Notes under the pieces: generated by a model
Databases searched by the model: none
What the model was told of the DNA's origin: nothing
The model's input: the letters and a program-made list of their open reading frames with translations, nothing else
Assembly: GCA_042408955.1 (NCBI GenBank)
Contig: JBHOQQ010000024.1
Span: 1-48,811, forward strand
Source of the DNA: CALGSZ01 sp042408955
GTDB lineage: Bacteria > Chloroflexota > Chloroflexia > Thermomicrobiales > UBA6265
Length of the DNA: 48,811 nt
Reading direction: 5' to 3'
Shown here: piece by piece, positions 33,109 through 41,925 of the stretch
How the letters are laid out: every line of letters begins with the position of its first letter
Numbering within the stretch: the stretch's first letter is position 1
Position numbers and translations under genes: made by a program

Positions 33109-34374
33109 GTGGGCGTGTCGTCTCTTGAGCCAGCAGCCGAAACCGAGCGAGCTACCGCATCCGGAGATTCCCGGCGGTGGCAGCTTTTCACCGCGCTGCA
33201 ACACTATCCCGCCTACCGGCGGTTGTGGCTCGGCGCGTTCGCGACTGCGCTCGGGCAATGGATGCAAGCGACGGCGCTCGGCTGGCTCGCGCTTGAATTA
33301 ACGAATTCCGCATCGTTCGTTGGCATTGTTGCCTTTGTTGCAGGCGTGCCATTCCTGCTCATTTCCATCCCGGCAGGTGTGGTGATCGATCGGTTCGATC
33401 GCCGCCGGGTGTTAATGGCATGTCAGGGATTGACCGCGGTGCTCGCGGTGATGGTTGCTGGAGATGTGCTCAGTGGCGCGGTTCGCCCTTGGCACCTCCT
33501 CGTGGCCGCGTTCCTCAATGGCTCGCTGCAAGCGGTGCTCTCACCAACGCAGCAGTCGCTTGTGCCTCGCCTGGTGCCGCGAAACGATCTCACCAACGCC
33601 GTCGGCCTCATGAGCGCAGGACAGAATCTGACCCGCGTAGCCGGGCCATCCATTGCTGGGGCAGCCATCGGCCTGTTCGGCACCGGAGAGGCGTTCCTCT
33701 TGCAAGCCGCGGCCGTCGTCGTTGCTCTGGTCTTGATCGCCACAGCGGCAATTCCAACTGTCAAGGGGAGCGCGGCTGTGCCAGTACGCAGCGCGTTCGA
33801 CGGCATGCGGCTGATTGTGCACCGGCCGGACTTACAAGCACTGTTTCTCCTCGCCAGCATCCCGACGTTCTTCGCCTTCCCCTATATGTCGTTCTTGTCG
33901 GTATTCGCTCGTGACGTCTTGCGCATTGGCCCGGAAGGTCTTGGCCTGCTCCTGGCTGCCTCGGGCACGGGCGCGGTTGCCGGCTCACTGCTGGTAGCCT
34001 CGGGCAGGCAAGCGACCGGAGCAGGCCAGACCATCGTTGTCCGAACAGTGATCTACGGGCTGGTGATCGTCGGGGTAGCCGCTTCGCGGTCGGTATACGT
34101 CACCCTCCCGCTCCTGGTATTCGCTGGCCTGCTCGGAGCGAACTTTATGAGCGCGAACAACGCGCTACTGCAATTGCGCATCACGGACGAAATGCGCGGA
34201 CGGGTGATGGGCGCCTATATGCTCACCTGGGGATTGATGCCACTTGGCGCGATGCCCATGGGTCTTCTTGCTGGCGCGGTGGGTGCGCCGATCGCCGTGG
34301 CCTCAGGTGCTGCGCTCGCGTCGCTTCTGGTCGCCATCGTCGGCTTGACCGCGAAGGGGCTCCGCGACCTCTAA
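33109..34374 (+). CDS. MFS transporter (EntS/MFS_3 type drug or metabolite exporter)
   Basis: A 421-residue 12-helix major facilitator protein. The N-terminus reads YPAYRRLWLGAFATALGQWM, the inter-helix motif A is VVIDRFDRRRVLMACQG, and PTQQSLVPRLVPRNDL and DEMRGRVMGAYMLTW are typical of the EntS-like/MFS_3 group. Transport direction is probably export. I prefer GTG 33109 because GGGGAG is six bases upstream; an ATG at 33064 has no site, and longer frames read into the promoter. It is divergent from the MarR gene, which likely controls it. Its stop overlaps the stop of the convergent nuclease-like gene by two bases (34372-34373). Confidence 0.9.
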   Translation: MGVSSLEPAAETERATASGDSRRWQLFTALQHYPAYRRLWLGAFATALGQWMQATALGWLALELTNSASFVGIVAFVAGVPFLLISIPAGVVIDRFDRRRVLMACQGLTAVLAVMVAGDVLSGAVRPWHLLVAAFLNGSLQAVLSPTQQSLVPRLVPRNDLTNAVGLMSAGQNLTRVAGPSIAGAAIGLFGTGEAFLLQAAAVVVALVLIATAAIPTVKGSAAVPVRSAFDGMRLIVHRPDLQALFLLASIPTFFAFPYMSFLSVFARDVLRIGPEGLGLLLAASGTGAVAGSLLVASGRQATGAGQTIVVRTVIYGLVIVGVAASRSVYVTLPLLVFAGLLGANFMSANNALLQLRITDEMRGRVMGAYMLTWGLMPLGAMPMGLLAGAVGAPIAVASGAALASLLVAIVGLTAKGLRDL

Positions 34375-35579
34375 GCGTCGCCGCCGGAGACATCACAGGA
34401 AGACTCCGTGCGCGCCGCGATGAGCTCCCGCACGATGCGCTTCGTCTGGGGTTCAAGCTGTGGCGCCAGCTTCGCAGCCGCTGCCCCGATTTCTTGCAGC
34501 CGGTCGCCGAAGTTCTCCACGGGGGGAACAAGCGGCCCGACCGCCTCACGCAGCTTGGTTCGATACCATGCCCCAAGGCGGCGCCGGACCTGATTCGTGG
34601 ACGGCGGTGCCTCACCAAGTGCAGCAGCCGTCGTCTCAATCCACTGGCGCAGCTCCCGAGATATGACGCGCAATCCGCCCACGTGCTCGACGGCTACGCG
34701 CTGGTTCCGCACCAATTCGACATCGGCGTCCCACTGCAGGATGAGATCAAACGCCGAGGGCGCGGATGCGGCTCTGGACAATAGCTCCCGGTGCACCGCC
34801 GCTTCATCCAACGCAATTGGATCGTCCGAGCCGAGGAGCGGCCGCACCGAATCGAGCCAGCAGCCGGCTGCTGCCCGGGCCAATCGGAAGTAATACAACC
34901 CGGCAAGCAAGCTCGATTGATGCGACACTGGCAACGCATCAATCGCAGCAAGCGCCGGCATGAGGCTTGCGCCTTCCAGGGTGCCAAAGAACGCCTCCGC
35001 CTCAACCGGCACCATGATGACCTCATTGGGCTCGACCGTCGCCCGGACGATTCCCTGCTTCCCTTGCAGCATCAATTCGGTGAGCGGACAGGCTGGGCTG
35101 AGGAAGATTCCCGGCAGAAACTGCACTCCGCCCGGCACCTCGCCCACCATTGGCCGGATGACGTCGCCGAGGCTCAGCAGCCCTTCGATTGCCTCTGGGC
35201 TCACTTGCTTTGATCGCGCGGTTTCGATAGAGAATTTCGCGTCGGCAGCGAGGAGTGCTGGTTGACCATCCCGCGTTCCAAAAATCAGCAGATCAGGGTT
35301 TTGCAAGCCGCGCTTCGATGCGACCGATGCGATACGAGGCTCGTGGTCCAAGCGGACCACGCGCTCCACGCGCAGCGTCCCCTTCTTGCCGTCCGGAACC
35401 GGAATTTGGCGGCCTTCCCATGTATCTGCCGCTTCAGCACAGACATCGGCCCAGCGCTGGCCCACAAGACCACTCGCGCCGCCACGATCAGCCAATACCA
35501 TGATCTGACGATGAAGAACCGCCGAAATGAGATCTCCTCCAGGCAACGCCTTTGAACGTATGAAGCGGTCATCAGCCAT
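34371..35579 (-). CDS. Uncharacterised protein with PD-(D/E)XK nuclease-like core
   Basis: I do not recognise a named family. The 402-residue protein has, in its first third, NPDLLIFGTRDGQPALLAADAK: P95-D96, a 16-residue hairpin, then D113-A-K115. This PD...DxK spacing with hydrophobic strands is the core signature of PD-(D/E)XK nucleases (restriction and repair enzymes). A later Glu-rich helix (SPEAIEGLLSLGDV) could complete the fold. The rest is helical and alanine-rich, with no other known domain. The ATG at 35579 has a poor ribosome-binding site. The stop overlaps the convergent MFS stop by two bases. No methylase or helicase gene is adjacent, so a defence role is only a guess. It is divergent from a small winged-helix-like gene. 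Confidence 0.62.
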   Translation of the reverse strand: MADDRFIRSKALPGGDLISAVLHRQIMVLADRGGASGLVGQRWADVCAEAADTWEGRQIPVPDGKKGTLRVERVVRLDHEPRIASVASKRGLQNPDLLIFGTRDGQPALLAADAKFSIETARSKQVSPEAIEGLLSLGDVIRPMVGEVPGGVQFLPGIFLSPACPLTELMLQGKQGIVRATVEPNEVIMVPVEAEAFFGTLEGASLMPALAAIDALPVSHQSSLLAGLYYFRLARAAAGCWLDSVRPLLGSDDPIALDEAAVHRELLSRAASAPSAFDLILQWDADVELVRNQRVAVEHVGGLRVISRELRQWIETTAAALGEAPPSTNQVRRRLGAWYRTKLREAVGPLVPPVENFGDRLQEIGAAAAKLAPQLEPQTKRIVRELIAARTESSCDVSGGDA

Positions 35580-35710
35580 GCGAGGTGTTTCAATACTCCC
35601 GAATCATGCCGTCGTTTTCCGATCTCCCAACGAATGCCGCGGCAATCGTCTGATCAAAGCATACCAAGACCAGACACGTGCCGGACGGAGCGATGCTAAG
35701 ATTGGCGCTC

Positions 35711-36157
35711 ATGAGTGAGATACAGCCCGCGCGCCGTACTCGGCGCCATCGAGCAACGCCCGACGTGCCTTCCCCGCTCGATGCATTCCTCTGCGACTTT
35801 CTGGGATGGCTCGCCAACCGCGAGCACGGAATTAGTCCTTCCCGCGATCTCCACCTCGTCGCGGAGACCTTCGGTTGGCCAGCGCCATTTGTCGAGGCGC
35901 TCATCACCAGTGCGAGCGCCCGCCTTCTCATCACCCAGGACGATTCCCGCCGTGGCCGGGTAACCTGGCGTCTCTCAGAGCGTGGGAGAGCCTGGCTCAT
36001 TGCCCGCCAGCGGAGCGAGGTAGCCGGCAATGGAGAGACATTGGATCCCTCGGCTCCTGACGCGAAGGCTGACAAGGAGCTCAATACGCTGATTGGCCTG
36101 TCGCAATCGCGTGCGGCTGCTTTGAACTTGGACTTGCAAAGGAAGGAGAGACCATGA
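35711..36157 (+). CDS. Small winged-helix-like protein
   Basis: A 148-residue protein, not assigned to a named family. The central part (SPLDAFLCDFLGWLANREHG then helix-turn-helix-like DLHLVAETFGWPAPFVEALI and a wing with RRGRVTWRLSERGRAWLI) suggests a winged helix. The C-terminal tail is acidic and disordered-looking. The start is uncertain: ATG 35711, ATG 35693 and GTG 35678 are all in frame, none with an ideal ribosome-binding site. The stop overlaps the next ATG (ATGA at 36154), so it is translationally coupled to the TPP enzyme and may regulate or accompany it. Confidence 0.62.
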   Translation: MSEIQPARRTRRHRATPDVPSPLDAFLCDFLGWLANREHGISPSRDLHLVAETFGWPAPFVEALITSASARLLITQDDSRRGRVTWRLSERGRAWLIARQRSEVAGNGETLDPSAPDAKADKELNTLIGLSQSRAAALNLDLQRKERP

Positions 36158-37800
36158 TCCAACAGTTTCCCGAGGGCGTGGGACTTGAAACCGTCGAGCG
36201 GTCGCCAACTGGAGCCGAGCTTGCGATCGCGATGCTGGAAATGCATGACGTGGAGGTTGTCTTCGGCATCCCTGGCGTGCATACCCTCGCGCTGTACGAC
36301 GCGTTGTATTCATCACCCATTCGCCATGTTCTTGCCCGCCACGAGCAGGGCGTCGGATTTATGGCTGACGGCTACGCGCGTGCGAGCGGCCGGCCCGGCG
36401 TTGCGTTCGTCATCACTGGCCCAGGCGTCACCAACGTTGCCACGCCGTTGGCCGAGGCATACACGGATGGATCGCCGGTCCTCCTCCTGTCATCCAATAA
36501 TCCGAGGCCCTACATCGACCAGATGCGCGGCTGTTTGCACGATCTGAAAGACCAGCTTGGTGTGACGGCGGCGGTCACCAAGTGGAACAGGCGAGTCATG
36601 CGCGCCCAGGATGTTCCTGACGCGATGGTCGAAGCGTTCCTTCAGCTCGGTACCGGCCGCCCTGCCCCAGTGCACGTCGAATTTCCCTTGGATGTCCTCG
36701 ATGAGCCGGCCGAGCACGTATCGAAACAGACGCCCGCCTTCCCGGAGAAGTTGGCTCCCGACCCGTTGCTGCTGCGTGAGGCCACTGACCGCATCAAGCG
36801 AGCACGACGCGTCGTGCTGTACTGCGGCGGAGGCGCCGTTCAAGCCGGCGCTCGGGATCACGTGCTCTCCATCGCCGAGCGTCTCGGAGCGCCGGTGCTG
36901 ACATCGATCATGGGCAAGGGGAGCGTGCCCGAGGACCACCCGCTCGTCCTCGGAGCGCTCTGGGCGCCTGGGAACGCGGTTGACGAGCTGGTTAAGGCCG
37001 CCGACTGCCTCGTCGTGTTTGGTTCCAAGCTGGGAGAGCAAGCCACCTATGGCTTTCGTTTCCCGCTGCCGGGCGAGCTCATTCGTGTCGACGTGGATGA
37101 ACGCGAGCTCACGCTCAACGCTCAGCCATCCCTGCCCATTCTTGGTGACGCGGCACTCGCTGCGGAAGGCATCGCGGAGATCCTGGCTGGCGAGGATTAC
37201 TGGGCAGAATCATTCCCTCGCGACCGTCTTGTCACGGCACGCCAGCAAGCCGAGGCGACGGCCTTTCATGCGGAGCGGCGGGCCTACGTCGACGCGCTCC
37301 GCCGGGCGGTGCCACGCGATGGCATCCTGGTCACAGACATGACGCAAATGAGCTATGTCGCCTGTGCGCTGTATCCGGTCTACGAGCCGCGGACCTTCAT
37401 GTTTCCATCAGGGTACGGCACGCTCGGCTTTGCCCTACCCGCGGCAATCGGAGCGAAAATTGCCCGCCCCGATGCTGCCGTCGTCTCCGTCATCGGCGAT
37501 GGCGGCTTTCAGTACACCATGGGTGAGCTCGGTGTGGCCGTGCAGGAGCGCCTAGGCCTTCCCATCGTCCTCTTCAACGATTCCACCTATTCGGCGGTGA
37601 AGGAGGCGCAAGCCGAGTCTCGCGGGCGGCGCTTCATCGGCGTAGATCTGGTCAATCCCGATTTTGTTGAGCTTGCTCGGGCTTATCGCATCCCGGCGGT
37701 CCGCGCCGAGAATCCGCACGCCTTGGAAGCAGCGATTCGCGAAGCGCTCACCCGCGATCTTCCGACGCTCATTGATACGCCGATCGCTCAGTGGGTTTGA
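36154..37800 (+). CDS. Thiamine-diphosphate-dependent decarboxylase, AruI-like
   Basis: A 548-residue member of the acetolactate-synthase-like TPP family. The closest wording is that of 5-guanidino-2-oxopentanoate decarboxylase (AruI), which acts in arginine transaminase catabolism: FGIPGVHTLALYDAL, the catalytic Glu64 in ARHEQGVGFMADGYARA, and ITGPGVTNVATPLAEAY. The C-terminal TPP/Mg site is GDGGFQYTMGELGVA with ND later. FAD-type residues of true acetolactate synthases are not obvious. AruI function is a best guess; other 2-oxoacid decarboxylases are possible. GGAGAG precedes the ATG, which overlaps the stop of the winged-helix gene. A structured region follows the stop. Confidence 0.85.
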   Translation: MIQQFPEGVGLETVERSPTGAELAIAMLEMHDVEVVFGIPGVHTLALYDALYSSPIRHVLARHEQGVGFMADGYARASGRPGVAFVITGPGVTNVATPLAEAYTDGSPVLLLSSNNPRPYIDQMRGCLHDLKDQLGVTAAVTKWNRRVMRAQDVPDAMVEAFLQLGTGRPAPVHVEFPLDVLDEPAEHVSKQTPAFPEKLAPDPLLLREATDRIKRARRVVLYCGGGAVQAGARDHVLSIAERLGAPVLTSIMGKGSVPEDHPLVLGALWAPGNAVDELVKAADCLVVFGSKLGEQATYGFRFPLPGELIRVDVDERELTLNAQPSLPILGDAALAAEGIAEILAGEDYWAESFPRDRLVTARQQAEATAFHAERRAYVDALRRAVPRDGILVTDMTQMSYVACALYPVYEPRTFMFPSGYGTLGFALPAAIGAKIARPDAAVVSVIGDGGFQYTMGELGVAVQERLGLPIVLFNDSTYSAVKEAQAESRGRRFIGVDLVNPDFVELARAYRIPAVRAENPHALEAAIREALTRDLPTLIDTPIAQWV

Positions 37801-37809
37801 GCTTTGTCA

Positions 37810-37860
37810 CGGGGCAAGAGCGGGGGTTTGCGGAGCTGCGCAAGCACCAGCCTTGCCCCG
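37810..37860. terminator. Branched hairpin between convergent genes
   Basis: CGGGGCAAG (37810-37818) pairs with CTTGCCCCG (37852-37860), and inside the loop TTGCG (37828-37832) pairs with CGCAA (37839-37843). It lies between the TPP-enzyme stop and the stop of the large membrane protein and is likely a two-way terminator. Confidence 0.55.
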
Positions 37861-37886
37861 GCATTTCACGTGGAGCGAGGAATCGC

Positions 37887-39926
37887 TCACGTCCACGCCG
37901 CCACCGCCACGGCTGCGCGGCCACGAACCAGCCAGAGGCACGCGGCTATCGCACCGGAAACGCACAGGAGCCTCCCGAACCAATCCCACCCATCAACCGC
38001 GTAGGTTATGTCGAGAGTGATCAGCCCATCTGGTACGGGAAGCGCCAGATAGCCATCGTCCTGCCGGCTCACCGGCACGGGTCTGCCGTTCACCGTCGCG
38101 CGCCAGCGGGGGAACCAGTTCACGCGCACGATCGCGGTCCCGCCATCGCTTTCGCCAATGAAGCGCAAATGTCCCGGATCAGCGATCGTGAGCTCCAAGT
38201 TACGCTCGCCCACCGTGGCGAGTGTCCGCGCGTTGCGCACCACGTACACCGCGTACATCCCACCGCGAATGAGGTTTAGGTTCGGCGCACTCCTCGCCGC
38301 CAGCGCGGCTTCTTGGGATCGCGCAGTCTCTGCGAGCACCACGGCGCCAATCCCGTGGCGGGTGAGGAACTCCGGCGTCAGTGTTTCCGGCATTCTAGTC
38401 GCATCGTAGGCATGCTCGCTGAACGGGTTGTAAGGCCCGATATGCCAGGTCTGCCAGTACCAGAGCCAGTCATCGTAAAAGAGTGGCCGGCTTGTCCACA
38501 ACGGAGCCCAAAGCTGGGTATGCCAGGTCAGCGGGGAATCAAGCGGCGAGCCCACGATATAGATGGCGGTGCTCGGGGGTGCCTCGGCATCCGCCACCTG
38601 GATCGCGGTGCGCAAATCAGCGACCGATGGCGTCGCCGAAGTTGGAGTGGCGAGGAGGCTGCGGTCTTTGTCGGGGATCAGCGAGACCGGATGCATCACA
38701 TACACCACGAGCACCAGCGCAGCGATCGCCACGCACGCGGCATCGCGGGCGATCAACGGAGCGCCCGCGGCACGCCTCACCCACTCTGCCACCCACATGA
38801 TGGCCAGCGCGGCCAGGTAGATTGCGAGATACCGCTGGAATGGCATCAACCGCGTCGTCTCTAACTGCTGGGCGATGTTGCCATCCGCCGATGCCAGGGT
38901 GAGCGCAACTGTGACTGCCGCGTAGATGATCAGAGTGGTGGCGACTGCCCGCGCTTGCAGCCGCTTGACGAACATCCCCAGGATGAGCCCAGCACTCGCG
39001 GCCACGGCAACCGGCCCGGAGACTGCCTCGATACTAGAGCGCCAGTAAGCTCCCAAGTCAACATACTGCTCGTACCGGACGAAGTAGTACAAGGCGTGAA
39101 ATCGCGCTAGCGACAGAAGCTCCGGCGCCGAAATCATTGCCGCGACGGCTGCCACCCAGACGATGCGAGTGACGACCGCCCTCAAGCGCGGTCTGACGTC
39201 AATTCCAGGGACAGCTTGCGCGGCGGCAGCTCCCAGTGCAGCAGCGCCTAACGCGATTGCGCTACGGGGATTCGCGTAGATGGCAAGCGCGGCGAAGAAT
39301 GCCGCGCCCACACCATCCCTAGCCCGGCCTTGCGAAAGGAACGATGTTGCCAGCGGCAGGAAGAGGAACGCGGCAGTTGCTCCGGCGACGTTCGTGATTA
39401 GGCCCCACTCGATCAGCTCCATTGAGCCGCCGGACCACCACCAGCCACGAACGGCGACATGGATCGCCAGCGCGACCAACGCTACTCCCGATGTCGTGCG
39501 ATCGCGCCGGGCCAGAAGTAGGAATCCCACACCTGGCAACAGAAAGATCAGCCAGACGGCAATCTTGTGGACGGCCGCCATCGGCAGCGCGCCCCCAAGG
39601 AGCGTCCACAATCCCACCTCAAGCCCGGCAGCGCCAAGGGGATAGAACTCCACCGGGTAGCCACCCTGGTGATGGCTGACCCAGCGTAAGAGGTGGCCGT
39701 CGGCTAAGGCGCGTCGGAGAGTTTCCGCGCGCACAGTATGAAACGGGTGATCGACCGCACCGTAGCCATCGGGCATCCGTACCGCTTGCCCATCCGGAAG
39801 CCGCACGGTTTTCCAAATGGAAAACGTGTGCAAACGCAGAGCCACCCACAGTGCGAGCAGGGAGAAGAGCGCCACCCAAATGAGAGGCCGGATTGGCGGA
39901 CGCTTCATCTCGCGCCTGGCACTCAT
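37887..39926 (-). CDS. Large polytopic membrane protein, YfhO/GT-C-like
   Basis: A 679-residue integral membrane protein with about 11-13 helices. The N-terminal loop has a histidine/aspartate-bearing segment (DGYGAVDHPFHTVRAETLRRA) as in GT-C lipid-linked-sugar transferases, and SHHQGGYPVEFYPLGAAG resembles the YfhO/6-pyruvoyl-tetrahydropterin-synthase-related group. Before a final helix near the C-terminus is a beta-rich domain (about 595-650) with RVNWFPRWRATVNGRPVPV, the YfhO-type ending. The role is probably in cell-surface polymer or glycan assembly. The ATG at 39926 overlaps the stop of the gene before it; an ATG at 39908 with AGG upstream is a second choice. It is the last gene of a seven-gene minus-strand envelope cluster. 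Confidence 0.72.
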   Translation of the reverse strand: MSARREMKRPPIRPLIWVALFSLLALWVALRLHTFSIWKTVRLPDGQAVRMPDGYGAVDHPFHTVRAETLRRALADGHLLRWVSHHQGGYPVEFYPLGAAGLEVGLWTLLGGALPMAAVHKIAVWLIFLLPGVGFLLLARRDRTTSGVALVALAIHVAVRGWWWSGGSMELIEWGLITNVAGATAAFLFLPLATSFLSQGRARDGVGAAFFAALAIYANPRSAIALGAAALGAAAAQAVPGIDVRPRLRAVVTRIVWVAAVAAMISAPELLSLARFHALYYFVRYEQYVDLGAYWRSSIEAVSGPVAVAASAGLILGMFVKRLQARAVATTLIIYAAVTVALTLASADGNIAQQLETTRLMPFQRYLAIYLAALAIMWVAEWVRRAAGAPLIARDAACVAIAALVLVVYVMHPVSLIPDKDRSLLATPTSATPSVADLRTAIQVADAEAPPSTAIYIVGSPLDSPLTWHTQLWAPLWTSRPLFYDDWLWYWQTWHIGPYNPFSEHAYDATRMPETLTPEFLTRHGIGAVVLAETARSQEAALAARSAPNLNLIRGGMYAVYVVRNARTLATVGERNLELTIADPGHLRFIGESDGGTAIVRVNWFPRWRATVNGRPVPVSRQDDGYLALPVPDGLITLDITYAVDGWDWFGRLLCVSGAIAACLWLVRGRAAVAVAAWT

Positions 39927-40303
39927 AAGGGGTTGATCGCCTCAGGAGGTGGCGCGGCCGCGTCGTCTTGCTGCCTCGCTGCTGGCACGCGGTCGTCCGT
40001 CTCATCGGCTAGCAGAGCGAGCCACAGAGCAAAGAGCGATCCGGCGGCCACCAAGGCAAGCATGAGCAGATACGCGGCGACCATGAAGCCAGGTCGTCCA
40101 ATATCAGGCAGGTCTCGCCGCAGCCGCCACCACTGCTCCCAGACGTACCCCCTCCCGCGCTCGGTCATCGTTTGGTAGGTCGTCAAGCGCGCCAGGGCCA
40201 CAAACCCGACCAACGCAGCCGAGACCAGGACCCAGAGCCACCAGCGCAGGCCGAGGTCGCCGCTGCGGTCTCGATTGCCGGATGCTTTAGCGTCGCTCGC
40301 CAC
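39923..40303 (-). CDS. Small two-helix membrane protein
   Basis: A 126-residue protein with helices at about 15-36 (LRWWLWVLVSAALVGFVALA) and 72-94 (FMVAAYLLMLALVAAGSLFA), an aromatic linker, and an acidic tail. I do not recognise a family. The GTG at 40303 is preferred: GGGAGG lies eight bases upstream, while the ATG at 40312 directly abuts that site. The stop overlaps the downstream gene by four bases (ATGA) and its start overlaps the upstream GT-C stop, so the three genes are tightly coupled. Confidence 0.68.
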   Translation of the reverse strand: MASDAKASGNRDRSGDLGLRWWLWVLVSAALVGFVALARLTTYQTMTERGRGYVWEQWWRLRRDLPDIGRPGFMVAAYLLMLALVAAGSLFALWLALLADETDDRVPAARQQDDAAAPPPEAINPL

Positions 40304-41850
40304 TACACCCATCCTCCCAACCGGTAGGGGATAACGTAGCCGGAATAGATCACCAAGTTGAGCAGGAGCAACGCGAGCAGCACGAGTGCCTGTCCATACG
40401 AGCGCCAGCTTGCTGGAATCACGGTGCGCAAGCCGAGCATGACGACAATAGCGAGCGCATTGATCACGGGAAAGTAGTACCGTGCCTGGGTCAGCTCAAA
40501 CTGCGTGCCGAACTGGACGACCGCCAGGTAGGCCACGATGAGCGTGATGACGAGCAACGCGATCGCCTTGGCACGCCACAGTTCAACGACCGCGTCGCGC
40601 TCCCGCCACCACCCCTGGCCCTCACGGACACCATAGATAACCAGTCCGACAAGCGCGAGGAGGTGAGGCACGGCGATGGCCCAGAGCAGCCATTCCGCCA
40701 AATGAATCCGCCGCCACCCGAACTCGCCCCATGTTTCTCGCCACCGCCAGACCGCGAATTTCTGGCTCCAGAAGAGCTCCCAGAACCCAGGCTTCTCCCG
40801 TCCCCAGTAATTCCACCATTGCAATGCCTGGAGCTGCTCGAAGCCATCGAAGTTGCCATAGGTGCGGTACATATGCAGGTACCACGGCCAGGCAATGAAG
40901 AAAGTCAGGCCTGCCACCATCGCTCCACGCCCGAGCCAGGCGCGAACGTTCCGCACACCCACGCTCAACACGATGGCCAGCGCGATCAGCGGAGCGGCCG
41001 TCATCGAGGTGCCCTTGGCGAGCAGGGACAGCCCGAAGGCGAAGCCAAGCATGGCACACGTTCGCCTGGGGAAGTGATTGCGAATGCCCACAACCAGCAA
41101 ATAGACGGTCCAACTGAAGAGCGCGATGGCCAGGATGTCATTGTTCAGCATGGCCGCTTCGTAAGAAATCTGCGGCTGAAATGCAACGTAGGCTGGAACG
41201 GTGATCGCCAGAAACGCGTCGCTTGGAAAAAGTGCCCGGACAGTAAGATACGCCAGGAGGACGGTGAGTAGTCCGAACGGGATAGCAGCGAACCGGAACA
41301 GGTACAGGCGTGTCTCTGGGGATGCACCGCTGCTGAGCCAATAGAGTGGCGTTAGCAACGCGTAATACAAGGGTGGATGCGTAGCAGCATACTGATAGCC
41401 GACAGGCTTCAATCCCACTCCCATCGTGTAGAAAACGACGTGAAATGGGTTTCGCAAATACGCTTCGTTCGCCGGCTCACAGCGATCCCAATACAACACG
41501 TACAAACAGTATCGATAGAAGTAGTCGGGAAGATAATCGCCTGGCGGAGGAGCGGGATTTTCCACGTTCGGCGGGGGCCAGCCAGTGAGGTCCGGGAGGA
41601 CTGGCACCCGATGCTCCTCTGCCACCGTTTGCAAATACGCGTAGTGGGCAACCTCGTCGTGGCCGGTGAATGGCGGGAAGATGACAACGTTGAGCGCTTG
41701 CTTGGCCAGGTAAACCACGCACAAGACGAGTAGAAATTTGCGAGTGACCGGCCATGCGTCAAGCCGCCACGCGGCGCGCGCTCTCAGCATCAGGGCTCCA
41801 GTGGGGAATGGCGCCTTCTGCGGGCTGGCCGGTGGCGCCAGCTCAACCAT
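40303..41850 (-). CDS. GT-C-type membrane glycosyltransferase (DUF2142/ArnT-like)
   Basis: A 515-residue multi-spanning protein. The first extracytoplasmic loop holds PPFTGHDEVAHYAYLQ, an acidic Asp-Glu motif as in polyprenyl-phosphate-sugar-dependent GT-C enzymes (ArnT, PMT, DUF2142 group). Later features are TMGVGLKPVGYQYAATHPPL and YVAFQPQISYEAAMLNNDIL, which would face the outside. The product would transfer a sugar from a lipid carrier to a surface polymer; donor and acceptor are unknown. It is a paralogue of the protein at 44300-45694, which shares FTGHDEV, PPLYY/PPLYH and QPQxSxEAAxxNxDI. GGAG precedes the ATG at 41850. Confidence 0.82.
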   Translation of the reverse strand: MVELAPPASPQKAPFPTGALMLRARAAWRLDAWPVTRKFLLVLCVVYLAKQALNVVIFPPFTGHDEVAHYAYLQTVAEEHRVPVLPDLTGWPPPNVENPAPPPGDYLPDYFYRYCLYVLYWDRCEPANEAYLRNPFHVVFYTMGVGLKPVGYQYAATHPPLYYALLTPLYWLSSGASPETRLYLFRFAAIPFGLLTVLLAYLTVRALFPSDAFLAITVPAYVAFQPQISYEAAMLNNDILAIALFSWTVYLLVVGIRNHFPRRTCAMLGFAFGLSLLAKGTSMTAAPLIALAIVLSVGVRNVRAWLGRGAMVAGLTFFIAWPWYLHMYRTYGNFDGFEQLQALQWWNYWGREKPGFWELFWSQKFAVWRWRETWGEFGWRRIHLAEWLLWAIAVPHLLALVGLVIYGVREGQGWWRERDAVVELWRAKAIALLVITLIVAYLAVVQFGTQFELTQARYYFPVINALAIVVMLGLRTVIPASWRSYGQALVLLALLLLNLVIYSGYVIPYRLGGWV

Positions 41851-41876
41851 AGATCGGACTCCAGCATTCGGGGAAT

Positions 41877-41915
41877 CTGGCAGCGCTCGCTCAACGTTCC
41901 CGCGAGCGCTGCCAG
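41877..41915 (-). terminator. Strong hairpin inside the envelope cluster
   Basis: A perfect 14-bp stem (CTGGCAGCGCTCGC 41877-41890 with GCGAGCGCTGCCAG 41902-41915) and an 11-base loop, just after the FAD-oxidoreductase stop and 27 bases before the GT-C gene start. It may end or attenuate the first part of the cluster. Confidence 0.65.
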
Positions 41916-41925
41916 CAGATGCTGT

